Below the pieces are notes generated by a model. It did not search any database. It was given only the letters and a program-made list of their open reading frames with translations, and had not been told where the DNA came from. The translations under genes and the position numbers were made by a program. A DNA stretch of 64,000 nucleotides. It comes from Serinicoccus hydrothermalis. GTDB lineage: Bacteria > Actinomycetota > Actinomycetes > Actinomycetales > Dermatophilaceae. This document shows, in pieces, positions 1 to 8,436 of the stretch (its first letter is position 1; each line of letters starts with the position of its first letter). The stretch spans positions 2,232,001 through 2,296,000 of the forward strand of contig NZ_CP014989.1 in NCBI RefSeq assembly GCF_001685415.1, given 5' to 3'.

Positions 1-542
1 CGCAGGAGGCGCCGGCGGGCCAGCGGGTGCGCGGAGGGCAGCGCGGCCATCCGGTCCTCGTGGCCGAGGAGAGCGCTCGCCAGCTGGGAGACGCCGGGGT
101 CGCGCCGGACGACGGCCACCTCGGCGATGCCCTCGGTCAGCCCGGCGAAGCGGGTGGCGCTGTTGACGAAGGTGAGCTCGGAGCCGGGGTGGCGGCGCGC
201 CCACTCGCGCTGCACCGTCGCGGTGTGCCCGCCGAGGGCGGCCCAGGCATACCCCACCCGCACCTCGCGTCCCTCGTCCTGCGCGGCGCGGAGCACCGCC
301 TCCGCCTCGTCCTGCAGCCGGCGCGCGTGGGCGACGACCCGGCGGCCGGCGACGGTGAGGGTCACGATCCGGCCGCCGCGCTGCAGCAGCCGCACCCCGA
401 GGGCACGCTCGAGCGCTCCGACATGCCGCGAGACCGAGGCCTGGGTGGTCCGCAGCGCGATCGCGGCGTCGGTGAACGTTCCCTCGTCGACGACGGCGAG
501 GAAGGAGCGCAGGTCCCGCAGCGAGAGGTCGGCCGGAGGCAT
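1..542 (-). CDS. LysR-family transcriptional regulator (C-terminus beyond window)
   Basis: This is the N-terminal 180 codons of a LysR regulator running off the left edge of the window. The start is ATG at 542-540, read leftwards. The winged helix-turn-helix lies at about residues 8-65: it reads LRDLRSFLAVVDEGTFTDAA, then TTQASVSRHVGALE and the usual LGVRLLQRGGR wing. The effector domain begins near residue 95 (VRVGYAWAALGG). It is divergent from an EamA exporter with a 68-bp gap, the usual arrangement when a LysR protein controls its neighbour. The ligand cannot be inferred. Confidence 0.9.
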   Translation of the reverse strand, partial: MPPADLSLRDLRSFLAVVDEGTFTDAAIALRTTQASVSRHVGALERALGVRLLQRGGRIVTLTVAGRRVVAHARRLQDEAEAVLRAAQDEGREVRVGYAWAALGGHTATVQREWARRHPGSELTFVNSATRFAGLTEGIAEVAVVRRDPGVSQLASALLGHEDRMAALPSAHPLARRRLL

Positions 543-553
543 ACGAGAAGTGT

Positions 554-575
554 ATGCAGATCCGCTCGCGTGCAT
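554..575. promoter_or_regulatory. Inverted repeat in the LysR/EamA divergent promoter
   Basis: ATGCA at 554-558 is repeated inverted as TGCAT at 571-575 with a 12-bp spacer, in the 68-bp gap between the divergent starts. A TATAGA hexamer at 582-587 could be the -10 of the EamA gene. Spacing and symmetry fit a LysR site, but part of this sequence also coincides with the window-wide GTATGC motif. Confidence 0.4.
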
Positions 576-610
576 TTCCCGTATAGAACTGGTCCTCGCA
601 GACTGCTGGT

Positions 611-2053
611 ATGTCGGTCACGCAGCCCCCCGCCCTCGCCACGGCGCCCCGGTCCCGCACCAGCCCGCGGGACGTGCTGCTCATGCTCACCGCGGCGGCG
701 AGCACGCAGACGGGGGCCGCGTGGGGCAGCCACGCCTTCCCCGCGATCGGCCCGGCCGGCGTGGTCGCGGTGCGCCAGCTCGTGGCCTCCGCCGTGCTGC
801 TGCCGCTCACCCGGCCGGCGGTCCACCGGCTGACGCGCGCGCAGTGGCTCCGGGTGCTGTGGCTCGCGGCGATGTTCGCCGGGATGAACCTCGGGCTCTA
901 CGCCGCGGTCGAGCGGATCGGCCTCGGCCTGGCGGTGACCCTGGAGTTCCTCGGCCCGCTGGCGGTCGCCCTGCTCGGCTCGCGCTCGGTACGCGACCTC
1001 GCGCTAGCTGTGGTCGCCGGGATCGGCGTGTACGTGCTCGTGCTGCCCGGGCCGAGCAGCGACTACCTCGGCGTCGCCTTCGGCCTCGTCGCGGCCGCCT
1101 GCTGGGGCGGCTACATCCTGGCCAACCGCGCGGTGGGCCAGGCGCTGCCGGGGGTGCAGGGGACGGCGCTCGCGACCGCGGTCTCGGCGACGGCATACCT
1201 CCCGGTGCTCGTGTGGCTCAGCGTCACCGGCCGGTTCACGACCGAGGCCTTCGGGTATGCCGTCGTCGCCGGCGTCCTGTCCACCGTCGTGCCCTACACC
1301 CTCGACCTGCTCGTGCTGCGCCGCGTGCCGGCCAGCGTCTTCGGCATCGCGATGAGCGCCCATCCGGTGCTCGCCGCGCTCGTCGGGATGGTCCTGCTCG
1401 GGCAGCTCCTCGCGCTGCACGAGTGGGTCGGCATGGCGGTGATCGTCCTCGCCAACGCCGTGACCATGTCCGGCCTGGGGCGGGGACCGCGGCGCCGCAG
1501 CCCGCGCGAGCGCACCGCCCGACCGGGCACCCCTTCCGTCCGTCGGGCATGCTGGGGTGCAGCCCCAGCCCCAGCCCGAGGAGGCGGATCGATGCGACCC
1601 CTGACCGATGAGGTCACCCTGCACATGGCGGCCCCGCCCGAGGAGGTGTGGGCGCTGGTCAGCGATGTCACGCGGATCGGGGAGTTCAGCCCCGAGACGG
1701 TGGCCGGGCGCTGGACCGGCGGCTCCACCGGGCCGGAGGAGGGCGCGACCTTCGCCGGCAAGGTGGTGCGCAACGGGCGGGGGCCGACCTACTGGACCGC
1801 GTGCAAGGTGACCCGCCTGGAGCCGGAGCGGTTCTTCGAGTTCTCCGTGGGCACGAAGAAGGTCGCCATCAACAACTGGGGCTACCGGCTGGAGCCCTCG
1901 GGCGAGGGCACCGACGTGACCGAGTACTACCGGCTCGAGCCGGTGCTGCCGCTGCGGATCTACTGGGCTCTGCTCGGGCGGCTGCGGGGCCGCACCAACG
2001 CGCAGGGGATGCGCACGACGCTGGAGCGGATCAAGGCCGTCGTCGAGGCCTGA
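611..2053 (+). CDS. EamA/DMT-family exporter running in frame into an SRPBCC domain
   Basis: The 480-aa reading frame holds two unrelated modules. Residues about 15-295 are an EamA (RhtA-like) metabolite exporter with roughly ten hydrophobic segments in two repeats. Residues 328-480 are a SRPBCC ligand-binding fold starting MRPLTDEVTLHMAAPPEEVW. The joint (about 296-327) is an Arg/Pro/Ala-rich stretch that looks like untranslated spacer: it contains a hairpin (1551-1569) and a GAGGAGG ribosome-binding site (1578-1584) placed 7 nt before ATG 1592. I infer two originally separate genes, with the exporter's stop lost; CGA at 1520-1522 is one transition from TGA. A real fusion or a sequencing error are the alternatives. 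Confidence 0.75.
   Translation: MSVTQPPALATAPRSRTSPRDVLLMLTAAASTQTGAAWGSHAFPAIGPAGVVAVRQLVASAVLLPLTRPAVHRLTRAQWLRVLWLAAMFAGMNLGLYAAVERIGLGLAVTLEFLGPLAVALLGSRSVRDLALAVVAGIGVYVLVLPGPSSDYLGVAFGLVAAACWGGYILANRAVGQALPGVQGTALATAVSATAYLPVLVWLSVTGRFTTEAFGYAVVAGVLSTVVPYTLDLLVLRRVPASVFGIAMSAHPVLAALVGMVLLGQLLALHEWVGMAVIVLANAVTMSGLGRGPRRRSPRERTARPGTPSVRRACWGAAPAPARGGGSMRPLTDEVTLHMAAPPEEVWALVSDVTRIGEFSPETVAGRWTGGSTGPEEGATFAGKVVRNGRGPTYWTACKVTRLEPERFFEFSVGTKKVAINNWGYRLEPSGEGTDVTEYYRLEPVLPLRIYWALLGRLRGRTNAQGMRTTLERIKAVVEA
1551..1569 (+). terminator. Small hairpin inside the exporter/SRPBCC joint
   Basis: GCTGGGG at 1551-1557 pairs with CCCCAGC at 1563-1569 across a 5-nt loop. It lies where an intergenic terminator or attenuator would be expected if the EamA and SRPBCC modules are separate genes. 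Confidence 0.4.
1578..1584 (+). promoter_or_regulatory. Strong internal ribosome-binding site for the SRPBCC module
   Basis: GAGGAGG sits 7 nt before ATG 1592, an ideal Shine-Dalgarno spacing. It argues that the SRPBCC protein (1592-2053, 153 aa) is translated independently even though the upstream frame is open. Confidence 0.65.
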
Positions 2054-2064
2054 CCCGGATCGTG

Positions 2065-2126
2065 GTGCGAGAACGGTGCGTCACATCCGTCGCCCGAGCA
2101 ACGGGTGTGACGCACCGTTCCTGCAC
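2065..2126. terminator. Long bidirectional hairpin between convergent genes
   Basis: A perfect 15-bp stem (2071-2085 with 2106-2120) is extended by GTGC/GCAC after a 2-nt internal loop. The 20-nt loop holds a second small stem, CCGT 2087-2090 with ACGG 2101-2104. It lies between the convergent SRPBCC and hydrolase genes and has no T-tract. Confidence 0.7.
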
Positions 2127-2134
2127 CAGGGTGC

Positions 2135-3013
2135 TCAGGCGAGCAGCTCGCGCAGGGCGACCGCGAACTCCTCCGGCTTGCCCGCGGGCTGGCCGTAGAC
2201 CTCGCCCATGAAGCCGCCGTGGTCGCCGGGCACGACCACGGCCTCCTGGCCCAGCGCCCGCGCCACCGACCGCGCACCACGGGCGGCGAAGGTCTCCCCT
2301 GAGTCCTCGCCCACGACCAGCACGAGCCGGTCGCCGAGCTCACGGAGCCGCTCCAGGTCGGGCTCAAGGGCGTTGCAGGCCGGCAGGTTGCGGAAGAGCG
2401 GGTCGTCGCGCGATCCGTCGTCCTCGGTCGGCATCTCGAAGGCCGCAGGGTCGGCGGCGGGCTGCTCGAGGTAGGCGGCGTCGATCTCCCCGGGCGTCAT
2501 GACCAGGGTGATGAACCCGGCCATCGCCGCCGCGTGGCCCTCGCGCTCGTAGGTCGCGCGCAGGTCCTCGCACGCGGCGAGCAGGGTGTCGCGGTCCGGC
2601 AGGAAGGTCGCGAGCGGCGGCTCGTGCACGACGACGCGCCGCACGTCCTGCGGGTATGCCGCCGCGTGCGCGAGCGCGTTGACCGCGCCGCCGCTGGAGG
2701 CGAAGACGTCGACCGGTCCCGCCCCGAGCGCCTCGATCACGCGGTGCAGGTCCTCGGCGTGCTGCTGCGGCGTCATCGGCTCGGTGCTCGTGGGGTTGCG
2801 GCCCGCGCCGCGAGGGTCCAGGGTCACGGCCGGCCGGTCGTCCAGCTCCCCGGCCAGCGCCAGGAACCCGACGGCGTCCATGGGCGATCCGACCGCCACG
2901 AGGACCGGCCGCTCGGGTGTGGCCTGCGCGAGGTCGCCGTGCACGTCGTAGGTGATGAGGTCGGCGCCCTCGCCGACGGTGCGGGTCTCGCTGCTGCGCT
3001 GCGCTGCGGTCAT
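2135..3013 (-). CDS. Alpha/beta-hydrolase
   Basis: A 292-aa alpha/beta-hydrolase fold protein, probably cytoplasmic. The nucleophile elbow is FASSGGAV (central Ser near residue 108). The acid is likely in the strand LVLVVGEDSG (about 232-241) and the catalytic His in PGDHGGF (about 263). The oxyanion region near residue 42 reads VAVGSPMDAVGF rather than the usual HG motif. No cap domain identifies a substrate. It is divergent from the SRPBCC gene at 3123 and convergent with the SRPBCC module at 2053, sharing the hairpin at 2065-2126. Confidence 0.85.
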   Translation of the reverse strand: MTAAQRSSETRTVGEGADLITYDVHGDLAQATPERPVLVAVGSPMDAVGFLALAGELDDRPAVTLDPRGAGRNPTSTEPMTPQQHAEDLHRVIEALGAGPVDVFASSGGAVNALAHAAAYPQDVRRVVVHEPPLATFLPDRDTLLAACEDLRATYEREGHAAAMAGFITLVMTPGEIDAAYLEQPAADPAAFEMPTEDDGSRDDPLFRNLPACNALEPDLERLRELGDRLVLVVGEDSGETFAARGARSVARALGQEAVVVPGDHGGFMGEVYGQPAGKPEEFAVALRELLA

Positions 3014-3122
3014 GGGTCCATCCTGTCCTGTCGGCGGACGACGTGCGCGTCCTGTGCAGGGTGGGACACCTGGGCCGGGCCGGACTCATCGCCCGGCGCC
3101 GACCGCGTGGTTGACTGCACCC

Positions 3123-3584
3123 ATGAGCAGCGAGAGGTCGCAGGACGAACCACGCGTCGTCACCGCCAGCCGCGAGATCGAGGCGCCGGCGGAGGTGATC
3201 TTCGAGCTCATCGCCGACCCGCGCCGGCAGCCCGGGTGGGACGGCAACGACAACCTCGCCGAGGTCGTCCACGGCGAACGGATCCACGCCGTGGGAGACG
3301 TCTTCTCCATGAGGCTCACCAACGGCAAGGTGCGCGACAACCACGTGGTGACCTTCGAGGAGGGACGCCGGGTCGCCTGGCGCCCTGCCAGCGAGGGGCA
3401 GGACCCGGCCGGGCACGAGTGGGGCTGGGAGGTCGAGCCGCTGGAGGAGGGCCGCAGCCGCGTCACGCACGTCTACGACTGGTCCGAGCTGACCGACGAG
3501 TCCCGCCTGGCGAGAGCGCGCGGCACCACCGCCGAGCACCTCCGTGCCTCGCTGGACCGGCTCTCGGAGGTCGCCCGGGGCTGA
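3123..3584 (+). CDS. SRPBCC-family protein
   Basis: A 153-aa START-like/polyketide-cyclase fold protein: SREIEAPAEVIFELIADPRRQPGWD is split over the first helix and strand (residues about 17-41), and the C-terminal helix ends RASLDRLSEVARG. These proteins bind hydrophobic ligands; the ligand here is unknown. I chose ATG 3123 because upstream in-frame starts would overlap the divergent hydrolase start at 3013. The 109-bp gap serves both genes. Confidence 0.85.
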   Translation: MSSERSQDEPRVVTASREIEAPAEVIFELIADPRRQPGWDGNDNLAEVVHGERIHAVGDVFSMRLTNGKVRDNHVVTFEEGRRVAWRPASEGQDPAGHEWGWEVEPLEEGRSRVTHVYDWSELTDESRLARARGTTAEHLRASLDRLSEVARG

Positions 3585-3716
3585 CGTGCGTGGGCCCGGG
3601 CGGCCCGCACCATCGGTAGACTGGGCGGGCCGCCGGCGGTGGGCCTCGCGCCCGGACCGGACCAGCGGCACACCTCCCTGACACCACCGACGATCCTGCG
3701 AGGACTCGCCCTGTCC

Positions 3717-5222
3717 ATGCTGCCTGCCCCCACGCCCCCGACCACCGCCGAGGACCCGCACTCGGTGCGCGCCGCCCTGCGCTCGCCCGCCCGGCTGCGC
3801 ACCGAGGTCCTCGCCGGCCTCGTCGTGGCTCTGGCGCTCATCCCCGAGGCCATCTCGTTCTCCGTCATCGCCGGCGTCGACCCGCGGGTCGGGCTCTTCG
3901 CGTCCTTCACGATGGCGGTGACGATCGCGATCGTGGGGGGTCGCCGGGCGATGATCTCCGCGGCGACGGGAGCGGTCGCCCTGGTCATCGCGCCGGTGGT
4001 GCGCGAGCACGGCATCGACCACCTCATCGCCACCGTGCTGCTCGCCGGGGTGCTGCAGATCGTGCTCTCGCTGGCCGGGGTCGCCCGCCTCATGCGCTTC
4101 ATCCCGCGGATGGTCATGGTCGGCTTCGTCAACGCGCTGGCCATCCTCATCTTCACCGCGCAGATCCCGCACCTCGTCGGCGTGCCGTGGCTGGTCTACC
4201 CGATGGTGGCCGCGGGAATCCTCGTCATGGTGGCGCTGCCCCGGGTCACGACCGCGGTGCCCGCGCCGCTCGTCGCGATCGTCGCGCTCACCACGCTCGC
4301 GCTCACCGCGCGTATGGGGCTGCCGGACGTCGGCGACGAGGGCCGGCTGCCGGACAGCCTGCCCTCGCTCGTCCTGCCCGACGTGCCGCTCACCTGGGAG
4401 ACGCTGCAGATCATCGCCCCGTATGCCCTCGCCATGGCGCTCGTGGGCCTCATGGAGTCGCTCATGACCGCCAAGCTGGTCGACGACATCACCGACACCG
4501 GCTCGGACAAGACCCGCGAGGGCTGGGGCCAGGGCGTCGCCAACGTGGTCACCGGCTTCTTCGGCGGGATGGGCGGCTGCGCGATGATCGGCCAGACGAT
4601 GGTCAACGTCAAGGCCTCGGGCGCCCGCACCCGGATCTCGACCTTCCTGGCCGGTGTCTTCCTGCTCGTCCTCGTCGTCGTGCTGGGCGACCTCGTCGCG
4701 GCCATCCCGATGGCGGCGCTCGTCGCGGTGATGGTCATGGTGTCGGTGGCGACCTTCGACTGGCACAGCATCGCGCCCTCGACCCTGCGCCGGATGCCCA
4801 GGAGCGAGAACCTCGTCATGCTCGCGACCGTGGCCACGACGATCGCCACCCACAACCTGGCGATCGGGGTCGTCGTCGGCGTGCTCACCGCCATGGTCGT
4901 CTTCGCCCGCCGGGTGGCCCACTTCACCCAGGTCGTCACGGTGCCCGACGAGGACCCGCAGGTCCGCACCTACAAGGTCGTCGGCGAGCTCTTCTTCGCC
5001 TCGAGCAACGACCTGGTGCACCAGTTCGACTACGCCGGCGACCCGCCGACCGTCGTCATCGACATGACCGACTCGCACATCTGGGACGCCTCGACGGTCG
5101 CCACGCTGGACGCGATCGAGCGGAAGTACGCCGCCCACGGCACCACCGTCGACATCCGCGGGCTCAACGACTCCAGCCTGGTGCGGCACCGCCGGCTCGC
5201 GGGGCACCTCGGGAGCATGTGA
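3717..5222 (+). CDS. SulP-family anion transporter with STAS domain
   Basis: A 501-aa inner-membrane SulP/SLC26 transporter. About 10-12 hydrophobic segments span residues 30-385, beginning with the family signature around LVVALALIPEAISFSVIAGV. A cytoplasmic STAS domain follows at about 400-500 (VGELFFASSNDLVHQFDYAG; VVIDMTDSHIWDASTVATLD). SulP proteins carry sulfate, bicarbonate or dicarboxylates; the substrate cannot be assigned. ATG 3717 is preferred over the earlier in-frame start because GAGGA lies about 12 nt upstream and the preceding residues are not transporter-like. It is convergent with the serpin-like gene, 3 bp away. Confidence 0.9.
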   Translation: MLPAPTPPTTAEDPHSVRAALRSPARLRTEVLAGLVVALALIPEAISFSVIAGVDPRVGLFASFTMAVTIAIVGGRRAMISAATGAVALVIAPVVREHGIDHLIATVLLAGVLQIVLSLAGVARLMRFIPRMVMVGFVNALAILIFTAQIPHLVGVPWLVYPMVAAGILVMVALPRVTTAVPAPLVAIVALTTLALTARMGLPDVGDEGRLPDSLPSLVLPDVPLTWETLQIIAPYALAMALVGLMESLMTAKLVDDITDTGSDKTREGWGQGVANVVTGFFGGMGGCAMIGQTMVNVKASGARTRISTFLAGVFLLVLVVVLGDLVAAIPMAALVAVMVMVSVATFDWHSIAPSTLRRMPRSENLVMLATVATTIATHNLAIGVVVGVLTAMVVFARRVAHFTQVVTVPDEDPQVRTYKVVGELFFASSNDLVHQFDYAGDPPTVVIDMTDSHIWDASTVATLDAIERKYAAHGTTVDIRGLNDSSLVRHRRLAGHLGSM

Positions 5223-5225
5223 GGC

Positions 5226-6368
5226 TCAGCGCGTCCCCACCGGGTCGACCCAGGCGGTGAAGACCGGGAGCCCGTGCCACGGGCTTCCGTCCGCCAGCGC
5301 CACCGCGACGACGGCGTGCGGGCGGTCCATCCGGACGTGGATGCGGCGCACCAGCACCTCCTGCTCCGGCGGCATCCCGGCGGCGCGCACCGCCATACCG
5401 GTCACCGCGGCCGCCTCGAAACCGGTCGCGGTGTAGGCCGCGACCGCGCTCTGGCGCACCTCGTAGTCGGCCGGTCGCCCGGCCGGGAGCACGAAGGCCT
5501 CCAGCGCGGCGCAGGCGGCCGCAAAGCCGGGTGCGCCGGTGAGGTCGTGGTCGCTCACGAGGCGCCACGATGGCACCCAGCCGGTCCACTCCTCGACGAC
5601 CTCGCGGAAGGACGGGCGCACCTCCCGGTGCTCGGTGAGCGTCCAGGCGTGGCCGTCGGAGGTGACCTCGGTCCCGTCGAGCGGGCCGGTCGCCCGCGCC
5701 GCGATCTCGTGCGCCGCCGCCAGCACCTGCTCCCGCGGCACCTGCGGGTCAGCGATGACGCTGAGCACGGCCAGCCCGGACGTGGACCGGGGTGTGATGA
5801 CCGCGACCGGTCCCGCCGCCTGCGTCTCGATGACGGTATGCCGGGCCGTGCCGCCCTCCGTCCCCAGCCCGCCGTCCTCGAGCTCGGTGAGCGGGCTGAG
5901 CCAGGAGATCCGGGTGGCCAGGGCGGAGGCCAGCACCAGCCGGGTCAGCTCGGTGATCTCCACCGGGAAGCGCTCGATGAGCCCGTCGGTCCGCTCGCTC
6001 GCCCACCGGTCGGCGCCCTCCTGGTCCGGCAACGGGCCGTCCTCGACCCGCTCCGGCACGGACCATTCGGCGAGGTCGCCGGTGAGGCTCTGCTCGTCGG
6101 CCCACCGCGCCACGGCCGCGGAGACGGCCGGGTGCGGATCGTCCAGGAGCCGGGTCAGTGCCTCCACCGCCTCGTCGGCGGGCAGACCGAGCGCCTGCTC
6201 CAGCTCCGCCAGGTCCGCGTCGGTGGCCCGCCCGCCGCCGGCCGCGAGAGCCAGGAGCAGCCACGCCCCCAGCCCCGAGCACACGCCCGGGCCGGTCAGC
6301 ACCTGCGTGTCCAGGGCGACGGCATACCGTCGCACCGCGTCCACCAGCTGGCCCGGGTCAGCGCTCAT
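5226..6368 (-). CDS. Serpin-like protein
   Basis: A 380-aa protein resembling degenerate actinobacterial serpins. The N-terminal part (about 20-75) matches the conserved serpin helix region: GVCSGLGAWLLLALAAGG followed by an Ala/Leu-rich helix. The last strand (RPHAVVAVALADGSPWHGLP, then VFTAWVDP at the C-terminus) matches the serpin breach/gate strand. The reactive-centre loop is not recognisable, so inhibition of proteases is unproven. There is no signal peptide. The start is ATG 6368; the longer frame would overlap the glutaminase promoter and ATG 6424. Confidence 0.6.
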   Translation of the reverse strand: MSADPGQLVDAVRRYAVALDTQVLTGPGVCSGLGAWLLLALAAGGGRATDADLAELEQALGLPADEAVEALTRLLDDPHPAVSAAVARWADEQSLTGDLAEWSVPERVEDGPLPDQEGADRWASERTDGLIERFPVEITELTRLVLASALATRISWLSPLTELEDGGLGTEGGTARHTVIETQAAGPVAVITPRSTSGLAVLSVIADPQVPREQVLAAAHEIAARATGPLDGTEVTSDGHAWTLTEHREVRPSFREVVEEWTGWVPSWRLVSDHDLTGAPGFAAACAALEAFVLPAGRPADYEVRQSAVAAYTATGFEAAAVTGMAVRAAGMPPEQEVLVRRIHVRMDRPHAVVAVALADGSPWHGLPVFTAWVDPVGTR

Positions 6369-6423
6369 GCGCCCGATCCTGCCACCCGTAGGCTCGCGGT
6401 GACGGACGTCAGGAGGAGGCGGT

Positions 6424-8217
6424 ATGCGCAACCCGGTGCAGGAGTACCTCGAGCAGATCGTGGCCCAGGGCGGCGACGCGGGCGGGGAGGTCGCGCCCTA
6501 CATCCCCGAGCTCGCCGCCGCCGACCCGGACCGGTTCGCGCTGTGCCTGGCGACGGTCGACGGGCAGGTCTACGAGGTCGGCGAGAGCGAGCACCGCTAC
6601 AGCATCCAGTCGATGTCCAAGCCGTTCACGTATGCCCTCGGCCTGCACGACCAGGGGATCGAGGCGGTGGCGCGCAAGGTCGACGTGGAGCCCTCTGGCG
6701 AGGCCTTCAACGAGATCAGCGTCTCCCCGGACACCGGCCGCCCGAAGAACCCGATGATCAACGCCGGGGCGATCACCGCGTCCTCCCTCGTCGCGGGCGA
6801 CTCCGGCGACGAGCGCTTCGCGCGGGCGCTGGAGTGGTACTCGCGCTTCGCCGGGCGGGAGCTGGAGCTGGACCCCTCGATCTACACCTCCGAGCTGGAG
6901 ACCGCCCACCGCAACCGGGCGATCGCCCACATGCTGCGCGAGTTCGGGATCCTCGACGGCGACCCGGAAGAGGTGCTGGACCAGTACATCCGGCAGTGCT
7001 CGGTCGCCGTGGACACCCGCGACCTCGCCCTCATGGCGGCGACGCTGGCCAACGGCGGGGTGCAGCCGCGCACCGGCGAGCAGGTCCTGGAACCTGCGCT
7101 GGTGGAGCACGTCCTGTCGGTCATGACGACGTGCGGGATGTATGACGCCGCCGGGGACTGGGTGACCGCGGTCGGCATACCGGCCAAGAGCGGGGTGAGC
7201 GGCGGCATCATCGGCGTCCTGCCCGGGCAGGTGGGGATCGCCGTGTTCTCCCCGCGGCTGGACCCGCACGGCAACAGCGCCCGGGGCGTGGCTCTGCTGG
7301 AGCGGATGTCGACCGACATGGAGCTGCACCTCATGCACGTCAGCCGGGGGTCGCGCAGCGCGCTGCGCAGCAGCTACTCGCTGGAGACGGCGCGCTCGAC
7401 CACGCGCTGGCAGGGCGCGGACCAGGAGGTGCTGGAGCGGGTGTCGGACCGGGCGCGGGTCTACGAGATGCAGGGCGACATCCTCTTCGCGGGCGCCGAG
7501 TCGGTCGCAAGGCAGGTGGTGCAGGACGCGCCCGAGCTGGCGATCTTCGACCTCACCCACGTCAACGAGATCGCCCAGGTGAGCCGGCTGACGCTGCTGT
7601 CGCTGCGCGACCGGCTGCGCGAGCAGGGCGCGGAGGCGATCGCGGTCGACCCGGACGGCGTCTTCCCGGACCCCCGGGCCGGGACCGACGAGGCCTCGCC
7701 GATCTTCACCGACCTCACCTCGGCGATCGAGTGGTGCGAGCGGATGCTCATCCGCACCCACTGCGGGCCGCGCCCCGAGCCGGACCCGGTCGAGGACCAC
7801 CCGCTCGTGCGCGACCTCGAGGGGGCCTCGCTGGAGGCCGTGCGCTCGGCGATGACCCGGCGGAGCGTGCCGGCGGGAGAGGTCGTGCTGGAGGCCGGCG
7901 GCGACTTCGCCGGCATCCACCTCATCGTCAGCGGCCGGGCGGTGGCGCAGGACGACGCCCCGGGCGGCGGGACGATGACGCTGGTGACCATGGGTCCGGG
8001 CACCTCCTTCGGCGAGCTGGCCCTCGGCACCGACGGCGTGCAGGAGACGAGGGTCGTGGCCGTGGACGACCTCGAGCTGCTCGTGCTCTCCGCCGCCGAC
8101 CTGCAGCGGATCACCGAGGAGGACCCCGCGGTGGCGCTGCCGATCTGGCGGGCCATCGCCGAGGACGGCTACCGCGTCGCCGACCGCGCCCTGCGCCGCA
8201 GCGCCGTCCGCGCCTGA
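6424..8217 (+). CDS. glsA: Glutaminase A fused to STAS and cyclic-nucleotide-binding domains
   Basis: A 597-aa cytosolic glutaminase (glutamine to glutamate plus ammonia). The catalytic domain (about 1-310) shows the serine-dependent motif SIQSMSKPF with the S-x-x-K pair at 63/66, then NPMINAGAI, and a GVSGGI substrate loop. A STAS domain follows (about 345-450; VYEMQGDILFAGAESVARQV, IFDLTHVNEI) and a cNMP-binding fold (about 475-590; GIHLIVSGRAV, FGELALGT). The added domains suggest control by anti-sigma-like partners or a nucleotide (inference). AGGAGG lies upstream of ATG 6424. It is divergent from the serpin-like gene. Confidence 0.93.
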   Translation: MRNPVQEYLEQIVAQGGDAGGEVAPYIPELAAADPDRFALCLATVDGQVYEVGESEHRYSIQSMSKPFTYALGLHDQGIEAVARKVDVEPSGEAFNEISVSPDTGRPKNPMINAGAITASSLVAGDSGDERFARALEWYSRFAGRELELDPSIYTSELETAHRNRAIAHMLREFGILDGDPEEVLDQYIRQCSVAVDTRDLALMAATLANGGVQPRTGEQVLEPALVEHVLSVMTTCGMYDAAGDWVTAVGIPAKSGVSGGIIGVLPGQVGIAVFSPRLDPHGNSARGVALLERMSTDMELHLMHVSRGSRSALRSSYSLETARSTTRWQGADQEVLERVSDRARVYEMQGDILFAGAESVARQVVQDAPELAIFDLTHVNEIAQVSRLTLLSLRDRLREQGAEAIAVDPDGVFPDPRAGTDEASPIFTDLTSAIEWCERMLIRTHCGPRPEPDPVEDHPLVRDLEGASLEAVRSAMTRRSVPAGEVVLEAGGDFAGIHLIVSGRAVAQDDAPGGGTMTLVTMGPGTSFGELALGTDGVQETRVVAVDDLELLVLSAADLQRITEEDPAVALPIWRAIAEDGYRVADRALRRSAVRA

Positions 8218-8232
8218 GCGCCGGCCCCTCCC

Positions 8233-8266
8233 GTTGTCCCCAGGGTGTGCACATCCTGTGGAGAAC
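8233..8266. terminator. Imperfect inverted repeat downstream of glsA
   Basis: GTTGTCCCCAGG (8233-8244) and CCTGTGGAGAAC (8255-8266) form a 12-bp stem with two mismatches and a 10-nt centre. It starts 15 nt after the glsA stop. The arms resemble DnaA boxes by chance similarity; a terminator role is more likely. Confidence 0.45.
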
Positions 8267-8325
8267 TACATGCGTGTAACTCGGGCCCTGCGTGCCGGTC
8301 GGCGGGCACACCTTCGGCGGGGGCG

Positions 8326-8345
8326 GGCATACCCTCCGGTATGCC
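8326..8345. repeat. GGCATACC/GGTATGCC mini-hairpin
   Basis: GGCATACC at 8326-8333 and GGTATGCC at 8338-8345 are exact inverted copies with a 4-nt loop, placed in the noncoding gap between glsA and the serine hydrolase. Both arms are the window's overrepresented octamer. Confidence 0.6.
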
Positions 8346-8436
8346 TCGATGTGCACGCCGGGCGGTACGCACCCACCGATGAGTCGGGGCCCGGCCGGTG
8401 GTCGGACCGAGGACGACGCCACGAGAGGGGACGCCG

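Noticed and set aside
2364-5207. 947-codon open minus-strand frame
   Set aside because: His/Asp/Arg-rich composition typical of the antisense of GC-rich genes; it lies opposite the SulP transporter, SRPBCC gene and (in another frame) the hydrolase, which have real motifs.
8233-8266. Possible replication origin with DnaA boxes
   Set aside because: Only two imperfect box-like arms are present, the neighbours are not dnaA/dnaN, and the inverted repeat fits a terminator after glsA.
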